From: Brevundimonas sp.
Lineage (GTDB): Bacteria; Pseudomonadota; Alphaproteobacteria; Caulobacterales; Caulobacteraceae
Length of the DNA: 6,911 nt
Assembly (NCBI GenBank): GCA_020253595.1
Contig: JADCBH010000019.1
Span: forward strand, 1-6,911
Direction of reading: 5' to 3'
Shown: positions 1 through 4,383 of the stretch, in pieces
How positions within the stretch are numbered: the first letter of the stretch is position 1
How the letters are laid out: each line of letters starts with the position of its first letter
Notes under the pieces: model-generated
What the model saw: the letters and a program-made list of their open reading frames with translations, nothing else
Told to the model about the DNA's origin: nothing
Databases searched by the model: none
Translations under genes and position numbers: made by a program

Positions 1-295
1 ACAGATCCTCGGCACCGACGTATTCGGCGCCGGCCGCACGGGCTTCGTCAGCCTTGGCGTCCTTGGCGAAGACGGCGACGCGGACGTCGCGGCCCGTGCC
101 GGACGGCAGGTTCACCACGCCACGGACCTGCTGATCGGCGTGACGCGGATCGACGCCCAGGTTGACGGCGATCTCGATCGACTCGTCGAATTTGGCCTTG
201 GCGTTGTCCTTGACCGCCTTGATGGCGACGTCGAACGGAAGCAGGGCCTCACGGTCCACGTTCCAGGCCTGGATGCGCTTGGGTTGCTTGGCCAT
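1..295 (-). CDS. rplA: 50S ribosomal protein L1, N-terminal part (cut by window edge)
   Basis: This encodes the first 98 residues of ribosomal protein L1, which binds 23S rRNA helices 76-78, forms the mobile L1 stalk at the E site, and in bacteria also represses translation of its own mRNA. The start MAKQPKRIQAW and the segment DESIEIAVNLGVDPRHADQ (residues 37-55), followed by QVRGVVNLPSGTGR, are the conserved N-terminal L1 signature. The ATG at 295-293 is preceded by GGAGG inside the last codons of rplK, 9 nt upstream. The gap to the rplK stop is only 4 nt, so the two genes are surely co-transcribed and probably translationally coupled. The reading frame is open to base 1; the remaining C-terminal part (usually about 130 residues more) lies outside. 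Identification is secure. Confidence 0.97.
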   Translation of the reverse strand, partial: MAKQPKRIQAWNVDREALLPFDVAIKAVKDNAKAKFDESIEIAVNLGVDPRHADQQVRGVVNLPSGTGRDVRVAVFAKDAKADEARAAGAEYVGAEDL

Positions 296-299
296 GGTC

Positions 300-731
300 T
301 TAGCCCTCCACCACGTTCAGGCCCATCGCGCGGGCGGAGCCTTCGATGATCTTGGCCGCAGCCTCGATATCGTTGGCGTTCAGGTCCTTCATCTTCTTCT
401 CGGCGATCTCGCGCAGCTGGGTGCGCGTGACCTTGCCGACCGTCTCGCGGCCCGTCAGCTTGGCACCCGAGGTGATGCCGACGGCCTGCTTCAGATAGTG
501 CGTGGCCGGCGGGGTCTTGGTGACGAAGGTGAAGCTCTTGTCCTGATAGACGGTGATGACCGTCGGCAGGGGCGTGCCCTTCACTTCCTTCTCGGTGCGG
601 GCGTTGAACTCCTTGACGAAGCCCATGATGTTGACGCCGCGCTGACCCAGCGCCGGCCCGATCGGCGGCGACGGGGTCGCAGAGCCCGCGGGCACCTGCA
701 GCTTGATATAGCCCAGAATCTTCTTGGCCAT
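300..731 (-). CDS. rplK: 50S ribosomal protein L11
   Basis: This is a complete 143-residue L11, the normal family length. L11 binds the GTPase-associated region of 23S rRNA, where it contributes to elongation-factor function and stringent-response sensing. The N-terminal domain (about 1-70) carries the proline-rich PPIGPALGQRGVNIMGFVKEF motif across residues 22-42. The rRNA-binding C-terminal domain (about 75-143) ends in the conserved ANDIEAAAKIIEGSARAMGL stretch (residues 119-138). The ATG at 731-729 has AGGAGA about 6 nt upstream. It is separated from nusG by 307 nt holding a repeat, a candidate promoter and an L1-type leader hairpin, so it may begin its own transcription unit with rplA, with the feedback target upstream. 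Confidence 0.99.
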   Translation of the reverse strand: MAKKILGYIKLQVPAGSATPSPPIGPALGQRGVNIMGFVKEFNARTEKEVKGTPLPTVITVYQDKSFTFVTKTPPATHYLKQAVGITSGAKLTGRETVGKVTRTQLREIAEKKMKDLNANDIEAAAKIIEGSARAMGLNVVEG

Positions 732-774
732 TGGTCTCTCCTATGTAGCCGCGAACTCAATCGTGGCGGATGAG

Positions 775-803
775 CCGTGGTGCGGCATGGCTGCCTCCCA
801 CGG
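775..803 (-). promoter_or_regulatory. Putative L1 autoregulatory hairpin in the rplKA leader
   Basis: On the minus strand CCGTGG (803-798) pairs with CCACGG (780-775). An inner GGC (795-793) pairs with GCC (786-784) around the loop AGCCAT. The two helices are separated by an asymmetric internal loop, GA on one side and GCA on the other. The 5' side contains GTGGGAGGC, which as I recall is the same as the strand of 23S rRNA helix 76-77 bound by L1, where it likewise faces a CCAC strand. L1 is known to repress the L11-L1 operon by binding an rRNA-like leader site. The hairpin ends 43 nt before the rplK start codon. The fold is seen directly; the L1-binding role is inferred. Confidence 0.65.
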
Positions 804-843
804 ATTTCCCGCAGATCCGGCGGGCCGGAAAAGCGAAGGCGGG

Positions 844-872
844 CCTGTAGCAGGGTGGTGGCGGCAGCGCAA
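844..872 (-). promoter_or_regulatory. Candidate sigma-70-type promoter for rplK-rplA
   Basis: Reading the minus strand, TTGCGCT (872-866) is followed after 14 nt by GCTACAGG (851-844). This partly fits the Caulobacter housekeeping consensus TTGACGS, 10-14 nt, GCTANAWC. Transcription would start near 837 and give a leader of roughly 105 nt that includes the L1-type hairpin. The -35 element starts exactly at the edge of the large inverted repeat. The match is partial and unproven. Confidence 0.35.
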
Positions 873-1032
873 CGTCTCCTCCCTGTTCGCTGCTTGGCGA
901 ATGGGGAGGGGGACCGCGAAGCGGTGGAGGGGTTCTTGAACCGGAAGCGATTAGCCGAGCGTGGGAAGAACCCCTCCGTCTCTCCGCTAGGCTCCGAGCC
1001 ACCTCCCCATGCTTTGCATAGGGAGGAGACGT
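872..1032. repeat. Nested inverted repeat of 161 bp, intergenic palindromic element
   Basis: Three perfectly paired arm sets are nested about one centre: 872-884 with 1020-1032 (13 bp, ACGTCTCCTCCCT and its complement), 901-909 with 1002-1010 (9 bp, ATGGGGAGG), and 926-937 with 966-977 (12 bp, GGAGGGGTTCTT). The terminal loop is 938-965. Small side hairpins sit between the arms: ACCGC-GAA-GCGGT at 913-925 and GGCTC-C-GAGCC at 990-1000. It has no coding potential that I trust and ends 6 nt from the nusG stop codon. The layout is that of a dispersed hairpin-forming intergenic repeat or short non-autonomous element; similar GAACCCCTCC-containing repeats seem common in Caulobacterales, from memory. 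No flanking target duplication is obvious. In RNA it would form a long stem after nusG and could end, attenuate or stabilise the upstream transcript. Confidence 0.75.
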
Positions 1033-1038
1033 CGAACG

Positions 1039-1620
1039 TCAGGCCGCGACCTTCTCCACCTGGCTGTATTCCAGGTCGACCGGCGTGGGACGGCCGAAGA
1101 TCGACACGGCGACGCGCAAGCGGGCGGCATCCTCGTCGACGCTCTCCACCTGGCCGTCGAAGCTGGCGAAGGGGCCGTCGATAACCTTGACGGTCTCGCC
1201 GATGTCGAAGCGGATTGTGGGCTTGGGACGCTCGACGCCTTCTTCAACGGCGCCGATGATGTTCTGAACTTCACGCTCGCTGACCGGCAGCGGCTTGGTG
1301 CCGCCGGCGGCTCCAAGGAACCCGGTCACCTTGGGGGTGTCCTTGACCAGGTGATAGGCGTCGTCGGTCAGGTCCATCTTCACCAGCACATAGCCGGGGA
1401 AGAACTTGCGCTCGGAGTTCACCTTGCGGCCGCGGCGGATCTCGACGACGTCCTCGGTGGGCACCAGGATTTCGGAGAAGCACTCCTCAAGCCCGCGCTG
1501 CCTGGCCTGGTCGCGAATGTGCTGGGCGACCTTCTTCTCGAAGTTCGAATAAGCGTGGACGATGTACCACTTGTGGCGTGGGTTGGCCGGAGCCTTCAGT
1601 TCGGGCGCTGCATCCGTCAC
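1039..1620 (-). CDS. nusG: Transcription termination/antitermination factor NusG
   Basis: This is a complete 193-residue NusG. The protein binds RNA polymerase through its NGN domain, lowers pausing, and contacts Rho or ribosomal S10 through its KOW domain. The NGN domain spans about 17-125, with KWYIVHAYSNFEKKV at 17-31 and the FFPGYVLVKM core at 73-82. The KOW domain is about 135-193, with GETVKVIDGPFASFDGQV at 141-158 and IFGRPTPVDLEYSQVEKV at the end. The start is GTG (1620-1618): the only nearby ATG is out of frame, and AGAAGGA lies about 8 nt upstream. It follows secE by 21 nt, the usual secE-nusG pair. A variable, charged N-terminal tail of about 15 residues precedes the NGN domain. 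Confidence 0.99.
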   Translation of the reverse strand: MTDAAPELKAPANPRHKWYIVHAYSNFEKKVAQHIRDQARQRGLEECFSEILVPTEDVVEIRRGRKVNSERKFFPGYVLVKMDLTDDAYHLVKDTPKVTGFLGAAGGTKPLPVSEREVQNIIGAVEEGVERPKPTIRFDIGETVKVIDGPFASFDGQVESVDEDAARLRVAVSIFGRPTPVDLEYSQVEKVAA

Positions 1621-1641
1621 GGGCGCGATCCTTCTTTTTTC

Positions 1642-1956
1642 TTATTGGCCGATGGCGAGGACGAGCGTGGACAGGTAGCCGAGCACCCAATCCACGATCC
1701 AGAAGAAGGCCGCCGCGATGGCCACCATGATGAACACCATCACCGAGGTGATCCAGGTCTCCTTGCGGCTAGGCCATACGATCTTGCGACCTTCGGCGCG
1801 CACCTGGCTGAAGAACTGGGCCGGGCTGGTCCGCTTCTTCGGCGCCGCGTCATCGACGGTGACCGTGGTCGCAGCTGCGTTGCCGGCCGTCTGGGGACGC
1901 GCGCCCGCCGCCGGGTTTCCGGTGCGACGTCCGCCTGTGAACCTGGACTTGGCCAT
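1642..1956 (-). CDS. secE: Preprotein translocase subunit SecE
   Basis: This is a complete 104-residue SecE, the essential clamp subunit of the SecYEG channel in the inner membrane. Residues 1-45 form a low-complexity, Gly/Ala/Arg-rich tail typical of alphaproteobacterial SecE. Residues 46-68 hold the conserved amphipathic helix FFSQVRAEGRKIVWPSRKET. Residues 69-90 or so (TSVMVFIMVAIAAAFFWIV) form the single transmembrane helix, consistent with the short one-helix form. The ATG at 1956-1954 has no clear Shine-Dalgarno at ideal distance; an AAGAAGAAGA stretch lies about 13 nt upstream. It sits 78 nt after tRNA-Trp and 21 nt before nusG, the standard order. Confidence 0.98.
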   Translation of the reverse strand: MAKSRFTGGRRTGNPAAGARPQTAGNAAATTVTVDDAAPKKRTSPAQFFSQVRAEGRKIVWPSRKETWITSVMVFIMVAIAAAFFWIVDWVLGYLSTLVLAIGQ

Positions 1957-2034
1957 CGTGGGTTAAGTCTTCTTCTTACGCTTGATCCGGCCCCGCAGAT
2001 GGGGACGCCCAGGCCGCGGGAACAGAGGGGAAAA

Positions 2035-2110
2035 TGGCAGGAGTTGGGGGACTCGAACCCACGACCCCCGGTTTTGGAGACCGGTGCTCTACCAACTGAG
2101 CTAAACTCCT
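2035..2110 (-). tRNA. tRNA-Trp (anticodon CCA)
   Basis: This is a full 76-nt cloverleaf with an encoded CCA end (2037-2035). The acceptor arms AGGAGTT (2110-2104) and AACTCCT (2045-2039) pair fully, with discriminator G. The D arm is GCTC/GAGC. The anticodon stem is CCGGT/ACCGG with loop CTCCAAA, giving anticodon CCA at 2077-2075 for tryptophan. The variable loop is GGGTC and the T loop is TTCGAGT. The T stem is GTGGG/CCCCC, so position 50 (T at 2061) faces C at 2047: a U-C mismatch. It lies just upstream of secE-nusG, as in many proteobacteria, and is probably processed from the same transcript. Confidence 0.98.
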
Positions 2111-2114
2111 AGAC

Positions 2115-2153
2115 AAAAACGAACGCGCCGTGGGGGCGAACCCATCGGCGCGT
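2115..2153 (-). terminator. Rho-independent terminator after the CNNM/CorC gene
   Basis: On the minus strand an 8-bp GC-rich stem, ACGCGCCG (2153-2146) with CGGCGCGT (2130-2123), is extended by TGGG/CCCA (2144-2141 with 2134-2131, one bulged base). It is followed after CG by five T residues (2119-2115). The plus strand has no T run after the stem, so the signal points left. It ends the transcript of the 2207-3541 gene, 54 nt past its stop codon, and ends only 4 nt before the mature tRNA-Trp. Confidence 0.8.
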
Positions 2154-2170
2154 CGGTTCGCCAGACCGGG

Positions 2171-2200
2171 GGCTATGCCTTACCGCGCTGGCGTTTTCAA
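2171..2200 (-). promoter_or_regulatory. Weak candidate promoter for the tRNA-Trp-secE-nusG transcript
   Basis: On the minus strand TTGAAA (2200-2195) is followed by a 17-nt spacer and CATAGC (2177-2172). The -35 match is fair and the -10 match is poor. It is the best spaced pair in the 97 nt between the CNNM/CorC stop codon and the tRNA. If real, its transcript would run through the terminator hairpin before reaching the tRNA. Confidence 0.2.
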
Positions 2201-2206
2201 GCCGGA

Positions 2207-3541
2207 TCAGTCTTCGAACCGCGCCGCATTGGCCTCGGCTTCATCTTCCGGCTTCACGACCTGCTTGAACAGCAGCTTGTCGATGCGGCGGTCGTCCATG
2301 TCGATGACCTCGACCTCAAACCGGCCCAGCTGCAGCACTTCGCCCTCCTGGGGCACACGCGACAACTGGTGCAGCACCAGACCCGCAATGGTGTGGAAGC
2401 CCTCGTTCTCGCCGAAGTCCTCTCCCAGCTCATCGGCCAGTTCGTCCAGATCCATCTGGCCGTCGACCAGCCAGGTTCCGTCCTCGCGCTGGCGGATCAG
2501 CTGCTCGCCCTCGTCGTGCCCCTCGTTGAAGTCGCCCGCGATCATCTCAAGCAGGTCGGTCGCCGTCACCACGCCCTCGAAGGCGCCGAACTCGTCGACC
2601 AGGAAGGCCATGTGGACCTTGGAGGACTTCAGGATCTCCAGCGCCTTCAGCACCGAGGTCGATTGCGGAATGAAGGCAGGCGTCTGCACATGCTTTTCGA
2701 TGTTGAACTCGCCGTTGTCCAACAGGCTGTCCAACAGGTCTTTCTTGTGGACCACGCCGATCGGGTTATCGACGTCGTTCTCCCGGGCCACAACGATGCG
2801 GCTGTACGGGCAAGTGCGCACCTCTTCTCTGAGAAGCTCCTCGGTGTCGTCGAGCGCGACCCAGAACACCTCGTGACGCGGCGTCATCGCCACCCGGATC
2901 GGGCGGTCGCCGAGCGTCAGGATCTCCTCGATCATCTCCTGTTCCTCGGGCTCGATAAGGCCGGCCGAAGTGCCCTCGGCGATCATGGTCTCGACTTCTT
3001 CCTGGGTGACGTCGGAGCCGTCGCGGTCCTTGACACCCATGATCTTGAGGATGCCCGATGTGGAGGCCGTCAGGAGAGAAACAAAGGGATGCAGCACGAT
3101 CGCCAGCGTCGAGATCGGCCCAGCGGTCTTGGCGGCGATCGCTTCCGGGAAAATCAGGGCCAGGCGCTTGGGTACCAGCTCCCCGACGATCAGCGACACG
3201 TAGGTGATGCCGACGACGACGACTGCGGTCGAGGCGATTTCCGCCCAGCTCTCCGCTGCAGGAAAGGCCGACTCAATGATGCGGGTCAGCTCGCCCGCGA
3301 TAGCCGCTTGACCATAGGCACCCGCCAGAATGCCGATCAGTGTGATGCCAACCTGAACGGCCGACAGGAAATGGGTCGGGTCTTCCGAGAGCTTCAGCGC
3401 GGCGCGCGCGCCACGATCGCCGCGCTCTGCCCGGCTCTGCAGCTTGGACTTTCGGGAGGAGACGACCGCCAGCTCGGTCATGGCGAACAGGCCGTTGAGC
3501 AACACGAGCAGCAAAACGACGACGATGGCGATGGCTAACAT
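2207..3541 (-). CDS. CNNM/CorC-family membrane protein with DUF21, two CBS domains and CorC_HlyC domain
   Basis: This is a 444-residue inner-membrane protein of the family often annotated as hemolysin-related TlyC/CorC/YtfL. The family is linked to divalent cation (Mg2+, Co2+) efflux or homeostasis; true hemolytic activity is doubtful. Residues 1-200 form the DUF21/CNNM membrane domain: a hydrophobic helix at 2-20, then NGLFAMTELAVVSSRK (16-31), two further hydrophobic segments near 60-80 and 103-122 with VGELVPKR (119-126), and another near 143-165. CBS domain 1 is about 217-275 (starts MTPRHEV, includes YSRIVV and IGVVHKKDL). CBS domain 2 is about 285-340 (FLVDEFGAFEGVVTATDLLE). The CorC_HlyC domain is about 348-430 (WLVDGQMDLDEL, FHTIAGLVLHQL, then the beta-rich end). 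The ATG has no Shine-Dalgarno, yet the N-terminus fits the family exactly. A strong terminator follows. The precise transported ion cannot be read from sequence. Confidence 0.95.
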   Translation of the reverse strand: MLAIAIVVVLLLVLLNGLFAMTELAVVSSRKSKLQSRAERGDRGARAALKLSEDPTHFLSAVQVGITLIGILAGAYGQAAIAGELTRIIESAFPAAESWAEIASTAVVVVGITYVSLIVGELVPKRLALIFPEAIAAKTAGPISTLAIVLHPFVSLLTASTSGILKIMGVKDRDGSDVTQEEVETMIAEGTSAGLIEPEEQEMIEEILTLGDRPIRVAMTPRHEVFWVALDDTEELLREEVRTCPYSRIVVARENDVDNPIGVVHKKDLLDSLLDNGEFNIEKHVQTPAFIPQSTSVLKALEILKSSKVHMAFLVDEFGAFEGVVTATDLLEMIAGDFNEGHDEGEQLIRQREDGTWLVDGQMDLDELADELGEDFGENEGFHTIAGLVLHQLSRVPQEGEVLQLGRFEVEVIDMDDRRIDKLLFKQVVKPEDEAEANAARFED

Positions 3542-3598
3542 CTAGGGGGAGGAAACCCGGCGCGGCGCAGCAGTCGACGTCCGCTGGTTGCTCCTAGC

Positions 3599-3616
3599 CG
3601 AAAGCAGCGGCTTTCG
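3599..3616 (-). other. Small stem-loop downstream of the lipoprotein gene
   Basis: CGAAAGC (3616-3610 on the minus strand) pairs with GCTTTCG (3605-3599) around a 4-nt loop. It lies 24 nt past the stop codon of the 40-residue lipoprotein and 58 nt before the CNNM/CorC start. No T run follows on either strand, so it is at best a weak or Rho-assisted terminator, or a 3'-end stabiliser. Confidence 0.3.
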
Positions 3617-3640
3617 CCACGAATTCCTTGATCGGAGAGA

Positions 3641-3763
3641 TCAGTTCGTCCGGCCGGCCTCGATCGAGCCATAGGAGCCGCGAGCGCCATCGTCGGCGGT
3701 GGCACAGGCGCTAACGCCAAGAAGGGTGCCGATAAACAGGCCAATGTGCAGAGCGCGTCGCAT
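3641..3763 (-). CDS. Small putative lipoprotein, 40 residues
   Basis: This short frame encodes a classic bacterial lipoprotein precursor. The N-terminus is MRRALH (two arginines), then a hydrophobic core IGLFIGTLLG (7-16), then lipobox VSAC at 17-20 with the lipid-accepting cysteine at 20. The mature peptide would be only 21 residues, CATADDGARGSYGSIEAGRT plus N, hydrophilic and Gly/Ala/Ser-rich. Aspartates at mature positions 5-6, not 2, suggest sorting to the outer membrane. Size and layout recall entericidin-type small lipoproteins, but I do not recognise it as a member. It stands alone: 129 nt after the iron-permease-like gene, 99 nt before the CNNM/CorC start. The Shine-Dalgarno is poor (AGGAAT about 17 nt upstream, AGGAG further off). 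Codon use is GC-rich like the neighbours. Without it, the stretch 3542-3892 would be empty. Confidence 0.62.
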   Translation of the reverse strand: MRRALHIGLFIGTLLGVSACATADDGARGSYGSIEAGRTN

Positions 3764-3892
3764 GGAAACTGGTTACCGAATTCCTAACGTCTCCTTCAAC
3801 GTAGAAAACTGTTCGAGCACCCACGCAAGCGGAGGCCCCCCGCGGTTGTGGAACAGGGTTAAGACCTCACCCGGCAGGGCGATCCGGAGCGC

Positions 3893-4360
3893 CTACCGAG
3901 ATTTCGAAGCTAAAGTTTCCCCGGGCTTGGCAGGATGCGATGCGAGCGGCTCCTGTGCCCGACCCGCGCCACGTCCGCGGATCGGCCGAGCGGGAAGACC
4001 CGCATGCACCTCCTGGCCCCGCTTCTCGACCTCCTCGAGAATCAGATCCAGCTCGCGCTCCGTGAGATGCTCGATGCCGATGAAGCGTTCATCAGCCTTG
4101 TTCACCGCAAAGATGAGCTCATCCAGCTTGGCCTGCATCGCGGCACCATCACGGTTCTGGGTATTCTGGATCAGGAACACCATCAGGAAGGTCACGATGG
4201 TGGTGCCAGTGTTGATCACCAGCTGCCAGGTCTCGCTGAACCCAAACAGGGGTCCGGTGACGGCCCAGGTCAGGACGACCGCCAGGCAGAGGATGAAAGT
4301 CCAAGGCTTTCCCGCGACTTTCGCGGTCAGGGTCGCGAAGCGGATGAACAGTCGTTCCAT
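3893..4360 (-). CDS. Low-affinity iron permease family membrane protein
   Basis: This 155-residue protein matches the small bacterial low-affinity iron permease family (Pfam Iron_permease type). Residues 1-18 are a basic amphipathic start, MERLFIRFATLTAKVAGK. Two transmembrane helices follow at about 19-38 and 46-66. The second runs into the family hallmark TIVTFLMVFLIQNTQNRD (residues 54-71). Residues 74-119 are a charged helix (QAKLDELIFAVNKADERFIGIEHLTERELDLILEE within it), and the last 35 are a disordered Arg/Pro/Ala tail. I chose the ATG at 4360-4358 because homology begins there and GGTGA lies about 7 nt upstream. The frame stays open to 4462, but that extension overlaps the peptidase gene and looks unlike protein. 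It begins 23 nt past the peptidase stop, so co-transcription is likely. Iron transport by the bacterial members is assigned by family name only. Confidence 0.85.
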   Translation of the reverse strand: MERLFIRFATLTAKVAGKPWTFILCLAVVLTWAVTGPLFGFSETWQLVINTGTTIVTFLMVFLIQNTQNRDGAAMQAKLDELIFAVNKADERFIGIEHLTERELDLILEEVEKRGQEVHAGLPARPIRGRGAGRAQEPLASHPAKPGETLASKSR

Positions 4361-4383
4361 GGTCGCTTCACCGCTTTTCACCG

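Noticed and set aside
1963..2034. Minus-strand tail reading RGRIKRKKKT then stop, between tRNA-Trp and secE, which looks like the basic C-terminus of a ribosomal protein.
   Set aside because: The frame has no start codon outside the tRNA and no recognisable upstream portion. It is probably chance, or at most a remnant too short to support.
1009..2112. Long plus-strand open frame of 367 codons.
   Set aside because: It runs antisense through nusG, secE and the tRNA. Its translation has no recognisable domain, and the opposite strand holds certain genes.
2369..3538. Plus-strand open frame of 389 codons antisense to the CNNM/CorC gene.
   Set aside because: High GC produces long antisense frames; the product is Arg/His/Asp-rich without motifs, while the minus strand encodes a complete known protein.
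3535..3744. Minus-strand open frame of 69 codons in another frame over the 3542-3744 gap.
   Set aside because: Pro/Arg-rich product without motifs. The alternative frame in the same stretch gives a convincing lipoprotein signal instead.
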